Source: Acidimicrobiaceae bacterium (GTDB lineage: Bacteria; Actinomycetota; Acidimicrobiia; Acidimicrobiales; Ilumatobacteraceae). Taken from it: DNA of 64,000 bases. The DNA is taken from contig JACJWF010000014.1 of the NCBI GenBank assembly GCA_020637295.1, positions 25,063 to 89,062 of the forward strand, in the 5' to 3' direction. A program made the translations under genes and the position numbers. Below the pieces are notes generated by a model, which saw nothing but the letters and a program-made list of their open reading frames with translations, had not been told where the DNA came from and searched no databases. Positions 24,697 to 33,529 of the stretch are shown here, in pieces (position 1 is the stretch's first letter; every line of letters begins with the position of its first letter).

Positions 24697-26469
24697 TCAC
24701 AGGAAGTACAGGCGGGACAGGGGCACCTCGTCCGCCGGGTCGACGTAGACGGGCTCGCCGTCGAGGGTCACGTGGCCGGCGGGGTCCACATCCACGGTGC
24801 CCAGCCGGTCGTTCATCACCAGGTCACGCGGCCCGATCCCCCGGGTGCGCTTCACCGTCACCCGGCGGCGGCGGGTGGTCATCCGGTCGTTCCCCGCCTC
24901 CACCGCGGCGCCGGCCACGAACGCCACCGACAGGTCGGCCGCGGTGGCACCGAACGAACCGAACTGCGGCCCGAGCACCAGCGGCTCGCAGGAATCCGTG
25001 GTGGCGTTGGGGTCGCCGGTGACGCCGTAGGCGGGGAACCCGCTCTTCAGCACCAGCTGCGGCTTGGCGCCGAAGTGGTCCGGCCGCCAGAGCACGATGT
25101 CGGCCAGCTTGCCGACGTCCAGCGACCCGATCTCGTGGGCCAGGCCGTGGGCGATGGCCGGGTTGATGGTGAGCTTGGCGACGTACTGGCGCACCCGCTC
25201 GTTGTCGTGGCGGGTCGGCCCCGTGTCGGCGGCCTGCTTCATCCGGGCGGCGAGCTGGAACGTGCGGCGCACGGTCTCCCCCGCCCGGCCCATGCCCTGC
25301 GCGTCCGACGACGTGATCCCGATGACGCCCAGGTCGTGCAGCACGCCCTCGGCGCCCATCGTGCCGCCGCGGATGCGGTCCTTCACCAGGTGGTGGTCGC
25401 TGTGGCTGTGGTGGTTCAGGCCGTGGGCGGCGAAGATCATCTCGTAGTGCTCGTCCAGCGCATCGCGCCCGAACGGCAGCGTCGGGTTGGTGGACGACCC
25501 GAGCACGTTCGGCACGCCCGCCAGCCGCAGCACGTTGGGCACGTGCCCGCCGCCGCAGCCCTCGATGTGGAAGGCGTGGATGGTGCGCCCGTCCAGCACT
25601 GCCAGCGTGTCCTCCACGTTGAGGCACTCGTTCAGCCCGTCGGTGTGCAGCGCCACCTGCACGTCGTGCGCCTCGGCGACGGTGAGCGCGGTGTCCAGCG
25701 CCCGCGTGTGCGCGCCCATGTCCTCGTGCACCTTGAAGCCGCAGGCCCCGCCCTCGACCAGCGCCTCGACTAGCGGGTCGGCGACGGAGGACGAGCCGCG
25801 GGCGAGGAACCCGATGTTGACCGGCCACTGGTCGAAGCTGTTGAACGCATGGCGCAGCGCCCACGGCGAGTTGACGCCCACACCCCACACCGGCCCGAAC
25901 TCCTGCCCGAGGATGGTGGTGACACCGGACGCCAGCGAGGCCTCCATGATCCGCGGCGACAGCAGGTGCACGTGCGTGTCGATGGCCCCTGCCGTGGCGA
26001 TCAGCCCCTCGCCGCTGATGATCGTCGTGCCCGTGCCGACCACGACGTCCACGTCGTCCAGCGTGTCCGGGTTGCCGGCCCGGCCGACCCCGCTGATCCG
26101 CCCCTCGCGGATGCCGATCGACACCTTGCCGATCCGCCGCGTCGCGTCGATGACCACCACGTTGGAGATCACCACGTCGCACGTCTCGCGCACCGCCGCG
26201 CCCTTCAGGTGCAGGCCGTCGCGGGCGGTCTTGCCGAACCCGGCCAGGAACTCCTGCCCGCGCTGCTGGGCGTCGTACTCCACCTCGATGACCAGGCCCG
26301 TGTCGCCGAGGCGCACCCGGTCCCCCACGGTCGGCCCGTGGATGGCGGCGTAGTCGTCGGGGAGGATCTCGTCCGGGTGGAGGTGGCTGTGCGGCGCGTC
26401 GCCGCCCTCGTGGGTGTGCTCGAGCTCGCCGTGCGAGTGCCGGTAGCGGTGATGGTTGGTGCCGGTCAT
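24697..26469 (-). CDS. ureC: Urease alpha subunit with His-rich N-terminal extension and altered flap
   Basis: 590 residues; hydrolyses urea to ammonia and carbamate at a dinuclear nickel site. Aligning with Klebsiella UreC by spacing, all ligands are present: His166 and His168 (H134/H136), carbamylated Lys246 (K217), His275 (H246), His301 (H272) and Asp389 (D360), plus catalytic His248, Asp250, His349 and Arg365. The flap cysteine (C319) is Ala348. Unusual: the first 31 residues contain nine histidines (HSHGELEHTHEGG), absent from normal UreC, and the flap beyond His349 reads NHHSHSDHH. The extension may bind nickel (inference). Starts one base after the ureAB stop. No ureDEFG genes lie in the window. 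Confidence 0.87.
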   Translation of the reverse strand: MTGTNHHRYRHSHGELEHTHEGGDAPHSHLHPDEILPDDYAAIHGPTVGDRVRLGDTGLVIEVEYDAQQRGQEFLAGFGKTARDGLHLKGAAVRETCDVVISNVVVIDATRRIGKVSIGIREGRISGVGRAGNPDTLDDVDVVVGTGTTIISGEGLIATAGAIDTHVHLLSPRIMEASLASGVTTILGQEFGPVWGVGVNSPWALRHAFNSFDQWPVNIGFLARGSSSVADPLVEALVEGGACGFKVHEDMGAHTRALDTALTVAEAHDVQVALHTDGLNECLNVEDTLAVLDGRTIHAFHIEGCGGGHVPNVLRLAGVPNVLGSSTNPTLPFGRDALDEHYEMIFAAHGLNHHSHSDHHLVKDRIRGGTMGAEGVLHDLGVIGITSSDAQGMGRAGETVRRTFQLAARMKQAADTGPTRHDNERVRQYVAKLTINPAIAHGLAHEIGSLDVGKLADIVLWRPDHFGAKPQLVLKSGFPAYGVTGDPNATTDSCEPLVLGPQFGSFGATAADLSVAFVAGAAVEAGNDRMTTRRRRVTVKRTRGIGPRDLVMNDRLGTVDVDPAGHVTLDGEPVYVDPADEVPLSRLYFL

Positions 26470-26470
26470 C

Positions 26471-27154
26471 TCAGGCCCCCAGGTACCCCTGCTCGCGGGC
26501 CCGCGCCAGCGCGCCCTCACGTGCACCTTCGGCGTCCAGCGGCCCGTCCACCAGGCCGGCGTAGCCGATGGCCACCCGCGCCCCACCGATCGGCACCAGC
26601 GGCACCTCCAACGTGCCACCCGGTGGGAAGCGCACGGCAGAGCCAGCGGGCACACCCAGCCGCATCCCGTACGCCGCGGCCCGGTCGAACGACAGCCGCG
26701 GGTTGACCTCGAAGAAGTGGAAGTGGGACGTGATGCTGACCGGCACGTCGGCCGTGTTGGTGACCTCCACCGTCACCATCCCCTCCGGCGTGACCGGCTC
26801 GTGCTCCGCGGGCAGCACCGCCCCCGGCGCGTCCTGCCCCGACCCGGCGCCCTCACCGAACGGGTCGCGCACCACCACCATCCGCGTGCCGTCGGCGAAC
26901 ACGGCCTCCACCTTCACCTCGCGCACGATGTCCGCAACCCCGGGCAACACGTCGTCCGGCCCGAGCACCGACGCGCCCGCGGCCGCGGCCTCCAGCACCC
27001 GGCGCCCGTCGCGCGCCGCCTCGCACACCGTGTCGGCGATCAGCGCGGTGGCCTCCGGCACGTTCAACTGCAGGCCGCGGGCCCGGCGCGCCCTGGCCAG
27101 TTCGGCGGCGGTGAAGATCAGCAGCCGGTCCCGGTCCGTGGGGGTGAGGCGCAT
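26471..27154 (-). CDS. ureAB: Fused urease gamma-beta subunits
   Basis: 227 residues from ATG 27154. Residues about 1-100 are the UreA (gamma) domain: MRLTPTDRDRLLIFTAAELA, NVPEATALIADTVCEAARDG. Residues about 120-220 are the UreB (beta) domain: VEVTNTADVPVSITSHFHFFEVNP, FDRAAAYGMRLGVPAGSAVRF. Gamma-beta fusions are also known in some other bacteria. First gene of the ureAB-ureC-agmatine deiminase operon, divergent from a membrane protein gene with 34 bp between starts, so the promoter must be compact. It lies on the same strand as the agmatine deiminase; accessory genes are absent on both sides. Confidence 0.9.
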   Translation of the reverse strand: MRLTPTDRDRLLIFTAAELARARRARGLQLNVPEATALIADTVCEAARDGRRVLEAAAAGASVLGPDDVLPGVADIVREVKVEAVFADGTRMVVVRDPFGEGAGSGQDAPGAVLPAEHEPVTPEGMVTVEVTNTADVPVSITSHFHFFEVNPRLSFDRAAAYGMRLGVPAGSAVRFPPGGTLEVPLVPIGGARVAIGYAGLVDGPLDAEGAREGALARAREQGYLGA

Positions 27155-27188
27155 GGCAGCGAGGGTAGCCGGGGCGTAGCCTGACCCC

Positions 27189-27704
27189 GTGCTCTCCACC
27201 CCCGCCCCCGGCACCCTCACCGGCCTGCAGCGCTTCACCCCGCGCCAGTGGTGGGTGGCCGTGCTCGGCGGCATCGCCACGGCGCTGCTGGTGGGGCTGC
27301 CCACGGACGTCATCCCCAACCCCGTCTTCGGCAGGCCCGTGCCCGTCACCTGGTGGTCGTACCCGGTCCTGGCGATCACGGCGGTCCTCGGTGGCCTGCT
27401 GATCGCCACCTACGTGCGCGAGCCGGTCACCGACACCGACGGCACCACCAAGGACGCCGTCGATCTCAGCGACGACGACCGCCGCACCGCCCGCCGCGGC
27501 GGCCTCGGCGGCCTGCTGTCCTTCTTCGCCGTCGGCTGCCCGGTGTGCAACAAGATCGTCCTGCTGGCGGTCGGCACCGTGGGCGCCCGCCGCTGGTTCG
27601 AGCCGATCCAGCCCTACCTCGCCGTGCTCAGCATCGTGCTGCTGGTGGTGGCCCTGCGCGCCCGCCTGCGCGGCCTGGTGGCCTGCCCCGTGCGGGTCAG
27701 CTGA
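27189..27704 (+). CDS. Membrane protein with CPVC motif
   Basis: 171 residues from GTG 27189. About four transmembrane segments (roughly residues 20-40, 53-73, 105-130 and 138-158). Helix 3 contains FFAVGCPVCNKIVLLAVG, a CxxC pair followed by Asn-Lys inside the membrane, resembling thiol-redox or metal-handling membrane proteins; the remaining Cys is near the C-terminus. No enzyme family can be named. It starts 34 bp from the divergent urease operon, so a role in nickel or urea handling is possible but unproven. The last 8 bp overlap the convergent monooxygenase gene. Confidence 0.6.
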   Translation: MLSTPAPGTLTGLQRFTPRQWWVAVLGGIATALLVGLPTDVIPNPVFGRPVPVTWWSYPVLAITAVLGGLLIATYVREPVTDTDGTTKDAVDLSDDDRRTARRGGLGGLLSFFAVGCPVCNKIVLLAVGTVGARRWFEPIQPYLAVLSIVLLVVALRARLRGLVACPVRVS

Positions 27705-29478
27705 GCTCCAGCCCCTCCAGCGCGCCCTCGGCCCGCCACTGCTCCAGGATGCGGGTGAACGCCGGCGAGCCGCCGCCGTAGCTGCCGTTGCGCACCGTGC
27801 GCTCCGCGGGGCGGCCCTCGTTGTTGTAGTAGCCCGGCGTGCAGGCCTCCAGGAACTGCACGTTGAAGCGGGCCGAGTCCACGATGGTCTGCACCCAGGC
27901 GTCCTCGGCCTCCTGCGTGGTCTCCACCACCTCGGCGCCGCGGCGGCGCACCTCGTCCAGCAGGTAGGCCAGGTGCTTGGCCTGCTCGTCCAGCATGTGC
28001 GGGAAGTTCACCGAGAAGCCCGACTGCACGATGCTGACCAGGAACAGATTGGGGAACCCGCGCATGTGGAACCCCTGGAACGTCGCCGCCCCGTCGGCCC
28101 ACTTCTCCGTCATCGTCTGCCCGCCGCGGCCGTGCACCTCGTAGCCGGCACGGCGGGCGTACTCCGTGCCGACCTCGAAGCCGGTGGCGTAGATCAGGCA
28201 GTCGAGGTCGAAGTGCTGGCCGTTGGCCCACACCCCGGTCTCGTCGATGCGCTCCACGCCCCGACCCTCGGTGTCCACCAGCGTCACGTTGGGCCGGTTG
28301 AACGTGGGCAGGTAGTCGTCGTGGAAGCACGGCCGCTTGCAGAACTGGCGGTACCACGGCTTCAGCGCCTCGGCCATCACCGGGTCCTGCACGATCTCCT
28401 CCACCCGGGCGCGGATCTGCTCCATCTTGTCGAAGTCGGCCAGCTCGATCGTGGCGGCCAGGCCCTCCGGGCTGGTGTCGCTCTCCCCGTTGCGCATGCG
28501 GATCAGCAGGTTGCCGATGATGTCCGTCCAGCCGTCGCCCACCAGGTCCTCCGGCTCGGGGATGCCGCTGACCAGGTTGTTGAAGTTGTCCATCCGCCGC
28601 TTCTGCCAGCCGGGCTGCAGCGACGCCGCCCACTCCGCGTCGGTGGGCCGGTCGTTACGAACGTCGATGCTGCTCGGCGTGCGCTGGAACACGTACAGGT
28701 GCTTCGCCGCCGCCCCGAGGTGCGGCACACACTGCACCGCGGTGGCGCCGGTGCCGATGACGCCGACCACCTTGTCCGCCAGCCGGTCCAGCCCGCCCGT
28801 GCTGTCGCCGCCGGTGTACTCGTAGTCCCACCGGCTGGTGTGGAACGAGTGGCCGGCGTAGCGCTCGATGCCGGGGATGCCCGGCAGCTTGGGCCGGTGC
28901 AGCGGCCCGTTGGCCATCACCAGGAAGCGGGCGCGCATGCGGTCGCCACGGTTGGTGGAGATGACCCAGCGGCCCTCGCCGTCGTCCCACGTCACGTCGG
29001 TGACCTCGGTGGACAGGCAGGCGTTGTCGTACAGGCGGAAGTGGCGGGCGATGTTGCGGCTGTGCTCCAGGATCTCCGGCGCGTCCGCGTACTTGCGCTT
29101 CGGGACGTAGCCGACCTCCTCCAGCAGCGGCAGGTAGATGTAGCTCTCCACGTCGCACGCCGCACCCGGGTAGCGGTTCCAGTACCACGTGCCGCCGAAG
29201 TCGCCGCCCTTCTCGATCAGGCGGATGTCCTCGAACCCGGCCTCGCGCAGCCGGGCGCCCACCAGCAGCCCGCCGAAGCCGCCACCGACGATGGCCACCT
29301 CCACCTCGTCGAACAGCGGCGGCCGCTCGGCAACCGCCACGTACGGGTCGTCGAGGTAGTGGGCGAACTGCCCGACCATCTCCACGTATTGCTCGTTGCC
29401 GTCGGCGCGCAAGCGCTTGTCGCGCTCCTCGCGGTACTTCTCCCGCAGGACGGTGGCCTCGTCGCGTGTGGTCGTCAT
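27697..29478 (-). CDS. Baeyer-Villiger-type flavin monooxygenase
   Basis: 593 residues from ATG 29478. N-terminal FAD-binding VAIVGGGFGGLLVG, then GGDFGGTWYWNRYPGAACD, the Baeyer-Villiger fingerprint YAGHSFHTSRWD, and NADPH-binding VGVIGTGATAVQ. These are the three signatures of class B BVMOs, which insert oxygen next to ketones to make esters or lactones using NADPH and O2. An N-terminal extension of about 60 residues precedes the Rossmann strand, as in cyclododecanone/steroid-type BVMOs. The closest partner by context is unclear; an alcohol dehydrogenase and an acyl-CoA ligase are elsewhere in the window. Confidence 0.88.
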   Translation of the reverse strand: MTTTRDEATVLREKYREERDKRLRADGNEQYVEMVGQFAHYLDDPYVAVAERPPLFDEVEVAIVGGGFGGLLVGARLREAGFEDIRLIEKGGDFGGTWYWNRYPGAACDVESYIYLPLLEEVGYVPKRKYADAPEILEHSRNIARHFRLYDNACLSTEVTDVTWDDGEGRWVISTNRGDRMRARFLVMANGPLHRPKLPGIPGIERYAGHSFHTSRWDYEYTGGDSTGGLDRLADKVVGVIGTGATAVQCVPHLGAAAKHLYVFQRTPSSIDVRNDRPTDAEWAASLQPGWQKRRMDNFNNLVSGIPEPEDLVGDGWTDIIGNLLIRMRNGESDTSPEGLAATIELADFDKMEQIRARVEEIVQDPVMAEALKPWYRQFCKRPCFHDDYLPTFNRPNVTLVDTEGRGVERIDETGVWANGQHFDLDCLIYATGFEVGTEYARRAGYEVHGRGGQTMTEKWADGAATFQGFHMRGFPNLFLVSIVQSGFSVNFPHMLDEQAKHLAYLLDEVRRRGAEVVETTQEAEDAWVQTIVDSARFNVQFLEACTPGYYNNEGRPAERTVRNGSYGGGSPAFTRILEQWRAEGALEGLELS

Positions 29479-29555
29479 CCGGACAGCGTGCCAGCGTGCA
29501 GGACCGCCGGGCGAGCCGAGCCGACCGTGCCCGCGGGCCGTGGCAGGATGCCGTG

Positions 29556-30257
29556 ATGGACCTGCCCCTGCTCGGCCGTGGACGGACGGCCGACGTCTAC
29601 GACCTGGGCGACGGCCGGGTGCTGCGCCGCTACCGGGAGCCACGTCCGGCGCTGGTCCAGCGCGAGGTCACGGCGATGCAGGCCCTGCGGGCGGCCGGCG
29701 CCCCGGTGCCCAAGGTCTTCGACTCCAACGACACCGACATCGTGATGGAGAAGGTGCGCGGCCGGGCCATGCTCGACGAACTGAAGGTGCGCCCCTGGCG
29801 TGCCGGTCGACTGGGCCGGCAGTTGGGCGAGATGCACCTCGCCGTGCTGCAGGTGGTCACCGAACCGCTGGACCTGCCCGTCGCCGCGGACGGCAGCACC
29901 GTGCTGCACCTCGACTACCACCCCGGCAACGTGATGGTGGACGGGTCGGGCGCGATGGTGATCGACTGGACGAACGCCGGCCTCGGCCCGGCCGGCCTGG
30001 ACGTGGCGATGACCTGGATGCTGATGGCCACCAGCGACGTGGACGACGTGCCGCGGCTGCTCCGCCCCTTCGTCCGCCGCCTCCGCGGTCGCGTCGTGGC
30101 GGAGTACCTGGCCGCCACCAGCGTGGTGGACCCCCTGCCGTACGTGCGCGAGGCCTGCCGCCGCCGGCTGGAGGACCCGGAGACCCGGCCGGAGGAGAAG
30201 GTGAGCGTGCGCGCCTTCGAAGCGGCTACCGCGCCGGCGCCCGGCGCGCCCGCATGA
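29556..30257 (+). CDS. Phosphotransferase, APH/kinase-like fold
   Basis: 233 residues from ATG 29556. Elements of the aminoglycoside phosphotransferase/choline kinase fold: GRGRTADVYDLGDGRVLRRY (nucleotide-binding loop and lysine-equivalent strand), IVMEKVRGR, the catalytic loop HLDYHPGNVMV with Brenner motif HxDxxxxN, and IDWTNAG for metal binding. Length is short for the family (usually 270-350), mainly in the C-terminal lobe. The substrate (sugar, amino alcohol or drug) is unknown. The last 32 bp overlap the convergent MFS gene. Confidence 0.72.
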   Translation: MDLPLLGRGRTADVYDLGDGRVLRRYREPRPALVQREVTAMQALRAAGAPVPKVFDSNDTDIVMEKVRGRAMLDELKVRPWRAGRLGRQLGEMHLAVLQVVTEPLDLPVAADGSTVLHLDYHPGNVMVDGSGAMVIDWTNAGLGPAGLDVAMTWMLMATSDVDDVPRLLRPFVRRLRGRVVAEYLAATSVVDPLPYVREACRRRLEDPETRPEEKVSVRAFEAATAPAPGAPA

Positions 30258-31638
30258 CCGGCACGATCAGCAGCGCCACCAGCACCGCGGAGAGGGCCCA
30301 CGCCCGCTGCGCGCCCGGCAGCATGTCGCGCCCGTCCGCCTCACCGAGCAGGCCCACCGACGCCGCCACGCCGAGCGCCCCGCCCATCCGCCGCACCAGC
30401 TGCTGGAGGCTGTTCGCCGCGCCGAGGTCGTGGGCGGGAATGTAGGAAAGGGCGACCCCGGACGTGGCCGTGCCACAGATGCTGCAGCCGAAGCCCAGCA
30501 GGAGCGCGCACGGCACGTACGCGGCGAACGAGCCCGACGTCATCGGCAGCACGAACACCATCCCCATCGCCCCGAGGGCGTTGAGGACCGCACCGAGAGA
30601 CACCGTGATCGCACCGCCCATGCGGTCCACCATCGGCCCGGTCAGCGGCGACCCGATCGACGAGGTGATCTGGCTGAGGAACAGCCCGGCGGCGATGTGC
30701 CAGCCGTCCCACCCCCACACGTTGTGCATCACGAGCGGTGCGGTGAGGAACCAGCCGAAGAACGACGCCTGCTGCAGCACGCCGGCCACGATGTTGGCCC
30801 GGTAGCCGTGGATCCGCAGGAGGGAGATGTCCAGCAGCGGCGACGCGGCGACGAACGACCGGCGGACGAACGCCACCAGCAGCACGGCGACGGCCGCGAG
30901 CAGCACCAGCGTGCGGGCCGAGGCCCACCCCCACCGGCTCCCCTGCGACAGCACCAGCATCGCCAGACCGAAGGCGGGCGGCGCCAGCAACAGGCCCACC
31001 CGGTCCGTCCGGTGCGGGGAGTCGATCGGCGGCGGCTCCGGCAACAGGCGCATGCCCATCACGGCGACGACGAGCGCCGCCGGTGCGAGCACGGCGAACT
31101 CCCACCGCCAGTTGATGCCCACCAGCCACGAACCGAGCACCGGCGTCAGCCAGCCGGCGACGGAGCCCACCAGACCCCACACCCCCACCACGTGCGCGGC
31201 CCGCGCCGAGGGGAACAGCGGCAGCACCAGCGCCAGCGCACCGGCGGCGAACAGCGCGGCGCCGGCACCCTGCACCACCCGCGCACCCAGCAGCCACCAC
31301 AGCCCCGGCGCCACGGCGGCAATGGCTGCGCCCACCCCGTACGCGGCCAGGCCGAGGACGAAGTAGCGGCGGCGGCCGCGCCGGTCGCCCAACCGCCCGG
31401 CGATCAGCAGCAGGGACGCCTGGGTGACCATGAACGCCGTGGCCACCCAGCCGATGCGCGCCCGCGGGACGGACGGGAACGTGGCCTCGATCTGCGGGAT
31501 GGCCAAGGACACGAAGGCCGAGTCGGCCACGTACAGGAACGCGCTGGCCGCGGCGATGCACACTGCCGCCCACGCCCGGGCACGACCGGCCTCACCGGAC
31601 GGCGCCCGGTCGCGGTCCTCCACCGTCGTCACGGTCAT
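30226..31638 (-). CDS. MFS drug/metabolite transporter, DHA2-like
   Basis: 470 residues with about 14 hydrophobic helices. MFS motif A occurs as GRLGDRRGRRR between helices 2 and 3; motif C-like segments VGSVAGWLTPVLGSWLVG follow in the mid region. The C-terminal half includes GPMVDRMGG, another loop motif. 14-helix DHA2 transporters export drugs, or metabolites, by proton antiport. The ATG at 31638 is preceded by TATACT (31671-31666) and an operator-like inverted repeat at 31673-31688, so it probably answers to a TetR/MarR-type repressor encoded elsewhere; no such gene is adjacent. Confidence 0.84.
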   Translation of the reverse strand: MTVTTVEDRDRAPSGEAGRARAWAAVCIAAASAFLYVADSAFVSLAIPQIEATFPSVPRARIGWVATAFMVTQASLLLIAGRLGDRRGRRRYFVLGLAAYGVGAAIAAVAPGLWWLLGARVVQGAGAALFAAGALALVLPLFPSARAAHVVGVWGLVGSVAGWLTPVLGSWLVGINWRWEFAVLAPAALVVAVMGMRLLPEPPPIDSPHRTDRVGLLLAPPAFGLAMLVLSQGSRWGWASARTLVLLAAVAVLLVAFVRRSFVAASPLLDISLLRIHGYRANIVAGVLQQASFFGWFLTAPLVMHNVWGWDGWHIAAGLFLSQITSSIGSPLTGPMVDRMGGAITVSLGAVLNALGAMGMVFVLPMTSGSFAAYVPCALLLGFGCSICGTATSGVALSYIPAHDLGAANSLQQLVRRMGGALGVAASVGLLGEADGRDMLPGAQRAWALSAVLVALLIVPVMRARRAPAR

Positions 31639-31665
31639 CGGCGGGGGCTCGGGCGCATCTCGCCG

Positions 31666-31688
31666 AGTATAATTGTATGGACCTACAA
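31666..31688 (-). promoter_or_regulatory. Promoter -10 and operator-like inverted repeat for the MFS gene
   Basis: On the minus strand TTGTA-(6)-TACAA (31688-31673) is followed directly by TATACT (31671-31666), a good -10. The stretch is much AT-richer than its surroundings. An inverted repeat in the promoter spacer is typical of TetR-family operators controlling exporters. Confidence 0.55.
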
Positions 31689-31723
31689 ATATGCAGCCGA
31701 TTCGGGCCGCCACAGCGGGACCG

Positions 31724-33460
31724 TCAGGGCAGGGCGTCGATGGTGACGGTGCCCTCGTGCCCGTTGAGCGTGACGGTGGCCCCGTTGGGGATCCGCTGGG
31801 TGGCGTCGGCCACAGCCGGCGCACAGGGGATGCCCAGCTCGCGGCTGACGATGACGGCGTGGGTGCCGATGCCGCCCACGTTGACGACCACGCCGGAGAC
31901 GGCAAGGAACAGCGGCGTCCACGACGGGTCGGTCTGCGGGGCGATGAGGATGTCGCCCGGCTCCAGCTCCACGTCGTCGTCCACATGGTGCAGCACCTTG
32001 GCGGTGCCGGTGACGACGCCGGGCGAACCGGCGACGCCGCTGAGCACGTCGCCCACGGCCACCGGCGCGGCGGCGGCCAGCGCCGAGCGCCGCTTCCACT
32101 CGGCCAGCGGCGGGGCCTGGCGGTCCACGATGTAGGGCGGCTCGAGGTCGTAGAGCGAGAGGTAGTCCACCTCGCGCTCGGCCAGCTTCGCCCGCCACGG
32201 GCCCGGGTCCGCCAGCCAGGCGTCCACCTCGTCCTCCAGCAGCATGTAGATCTGGCGGTGGTGGTCGAGGTGCCCGGCGGCGACCATCCGGCGACCGATC
32301 TCGTCGAAGCACATCCGCATCTCGTGGATCACCCGGATGAGGTTGGTCTTGCACCGTTCCCGCGAGGCCATGAACACGTTGGCCGAGTGCAGACCGGCCT
32401 CGAACGTGCCCAGCGCCTCGGCGTTGTCCTTGAACATCTCCCGCAGCTCGTCGGCGAGGCGGGCGGCCTCTGCCTTGCCGCGAGCCTCGGCGGCACGGGG
32501 GTCGGCCGAGTCGTCGTTGCGGCGCAGCCGGTCGATGGCCGACCACAGCAGTTCCGGCCGGGTCTCGTAGGCGAAGCTGTAGAAGTCGTACTCGTTCGGG
32601 CCACGGCTGCCGTGCTCGTACATGAACGCGTCGACGGCCTCCCGGAAGGCAGCGGCGTCCGGCGAACCCAGGGAGTCAAGCCGGTCGCCCAGCGCCGCCA
32701 CGCCGCCGTCGAACAGGGCGGTGAGGCCCGCCGAGCGGCGCACCTTTCGGGAGAGGTCCCAGATGTCGTTGGCGATCTCGGCGGAGTCCACCCCGCCCAC
32801 GCCGGTGAGCAGCTTGGTGACCATCGTCGGGTCGATCTCCGCCGTCAGCGCGGCCAGCACACCAGGGCCGACGGAGGCCCCGAGCGACACCCATGCGTGC
32901 TGGTCGAACATCGCCCGCACGTGCCGCTGCAGGCTGCGCGCCCGGCCGATGATCTGGGCGATGGTCTGGCCGTCGAAGTCCGGCCGGCTGTCGCGCACCG
33001 CCTTGGCGTCGATCTTCTGGCGATCGACCTCCGGCACGTTGGGCGTGGTCATGAACCAGCCCATCTGCTTGGCCAGCTTCTCGGCATGGCGGGGCGAGTC
33101 GTGCCAGTCGGCCGGCTCGTAGGGCGGCACCGCCGACGGGTCGTCGAAGTAGGCGTTGTCGATGGCCTGCCAGCCGGCGCCGGAGCGCACGCCGAACAGG
33201 CGGGACTGGGTGAGCGAGTTGTAGAAGTAGCCACCGAACAGGCCGAACGTCTCCGGCTTCTCCAGGTCGTACTCGTCGGCGTCGAACACGCCAAGGGCGA
33301 CGAACCCGTCGCGGCACCCCAGGACGATGCCGCTCTCCCAGACGAACGTCCAGTCCAGAGGGCTGACCGGGTCCGCCATCACGTCCTGCGCGTTGCCGCG
33401 GGTGTAGTTCGGAAAGCGGTCGGTCGGTACGCGGTCGGTGATCCAGCGGTCGCCCAGCAT
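31724..33460 (-). CDS. PEP-utilising enzyme mobile-domain protein without ATP-grasp domain (paralogue B)
   Basis: 578 residues from ATG 33460, chosen because its N-terminus (RWITDRVPTDRFPNYTRGN) aligns with that of paralogue A; the frame could start at TTG 33517. The C-terminal swivelling domain has LEPGDILIAPQTDPSWTPLF and GGIGTHAVIVSRELGIP, with the phosphohistidine. A mid-region HGSRGPNE motif matches paralogue A's HGHRGPND. Again no ATP-grasp domain is seen. A GGGG-rich ribosome-binding site lies about 14 bases upstream. It shares a strand with, and is followed upstream by, the ABM monooxygenase and SDR, suggesting an operon (70 bp gap). Confidence 0.74.
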   Translation of the reverse strand: MLGDRWITDRVPTDRFPNYTRGNAQDVMADPVSPLDWTFVWESGIVLGCRDGFVALGVFDADEYDLEKPETFGLFGGYFYNSLTQSRLFGVRSGAGWQAIDNAYFDDPSAVPPYEPADWHDSPRHAEKLAKQMGWFMTTPNVPEVDRQKIDAKAVRDSRPDFDGQTIAQIIGRARSLQRHVRAMFDQHAWVSLGASVGPGVLAALTAEIDPTMVTKLLTGVGGVDSAEIANDIWDLSRKVRRSAGLTALFDGGVAALGDRLDSLGSPDAAAFREAVDAFMYEHGSRGPNEYDFYSFAYETRPELLWSAIDRLRRNDDSADPRAAEARGKAEAARLADELREMFKDNAEALGTFEAGLHSANVFMASRERCKTNLIRVIHEMRMCFDEIGRRMVAAGHLDHHRQIYMLLEDEVDAWLADPGPWRAKLAEREVDYLSLYDLEPPYIVDRQAPPLAEWKRRSALAAAAPVAVGDVLSGVAGSPGVVTGTAKVLHHVDDDVELEPGDILIAPQTDPSWTPLFLAVSGVVVNVGGIGTHAVIVSRELGIPCAPAVADATQRIPNGATVTLNGHEGTVTIDALP

Positions 33461-33529
33461 GGTGATGATGTCCCCTCGATTGAGATGCGCCGCGGTCCCC
33501 ACCAGCGGCTTTCTCAATATAGACGACAG

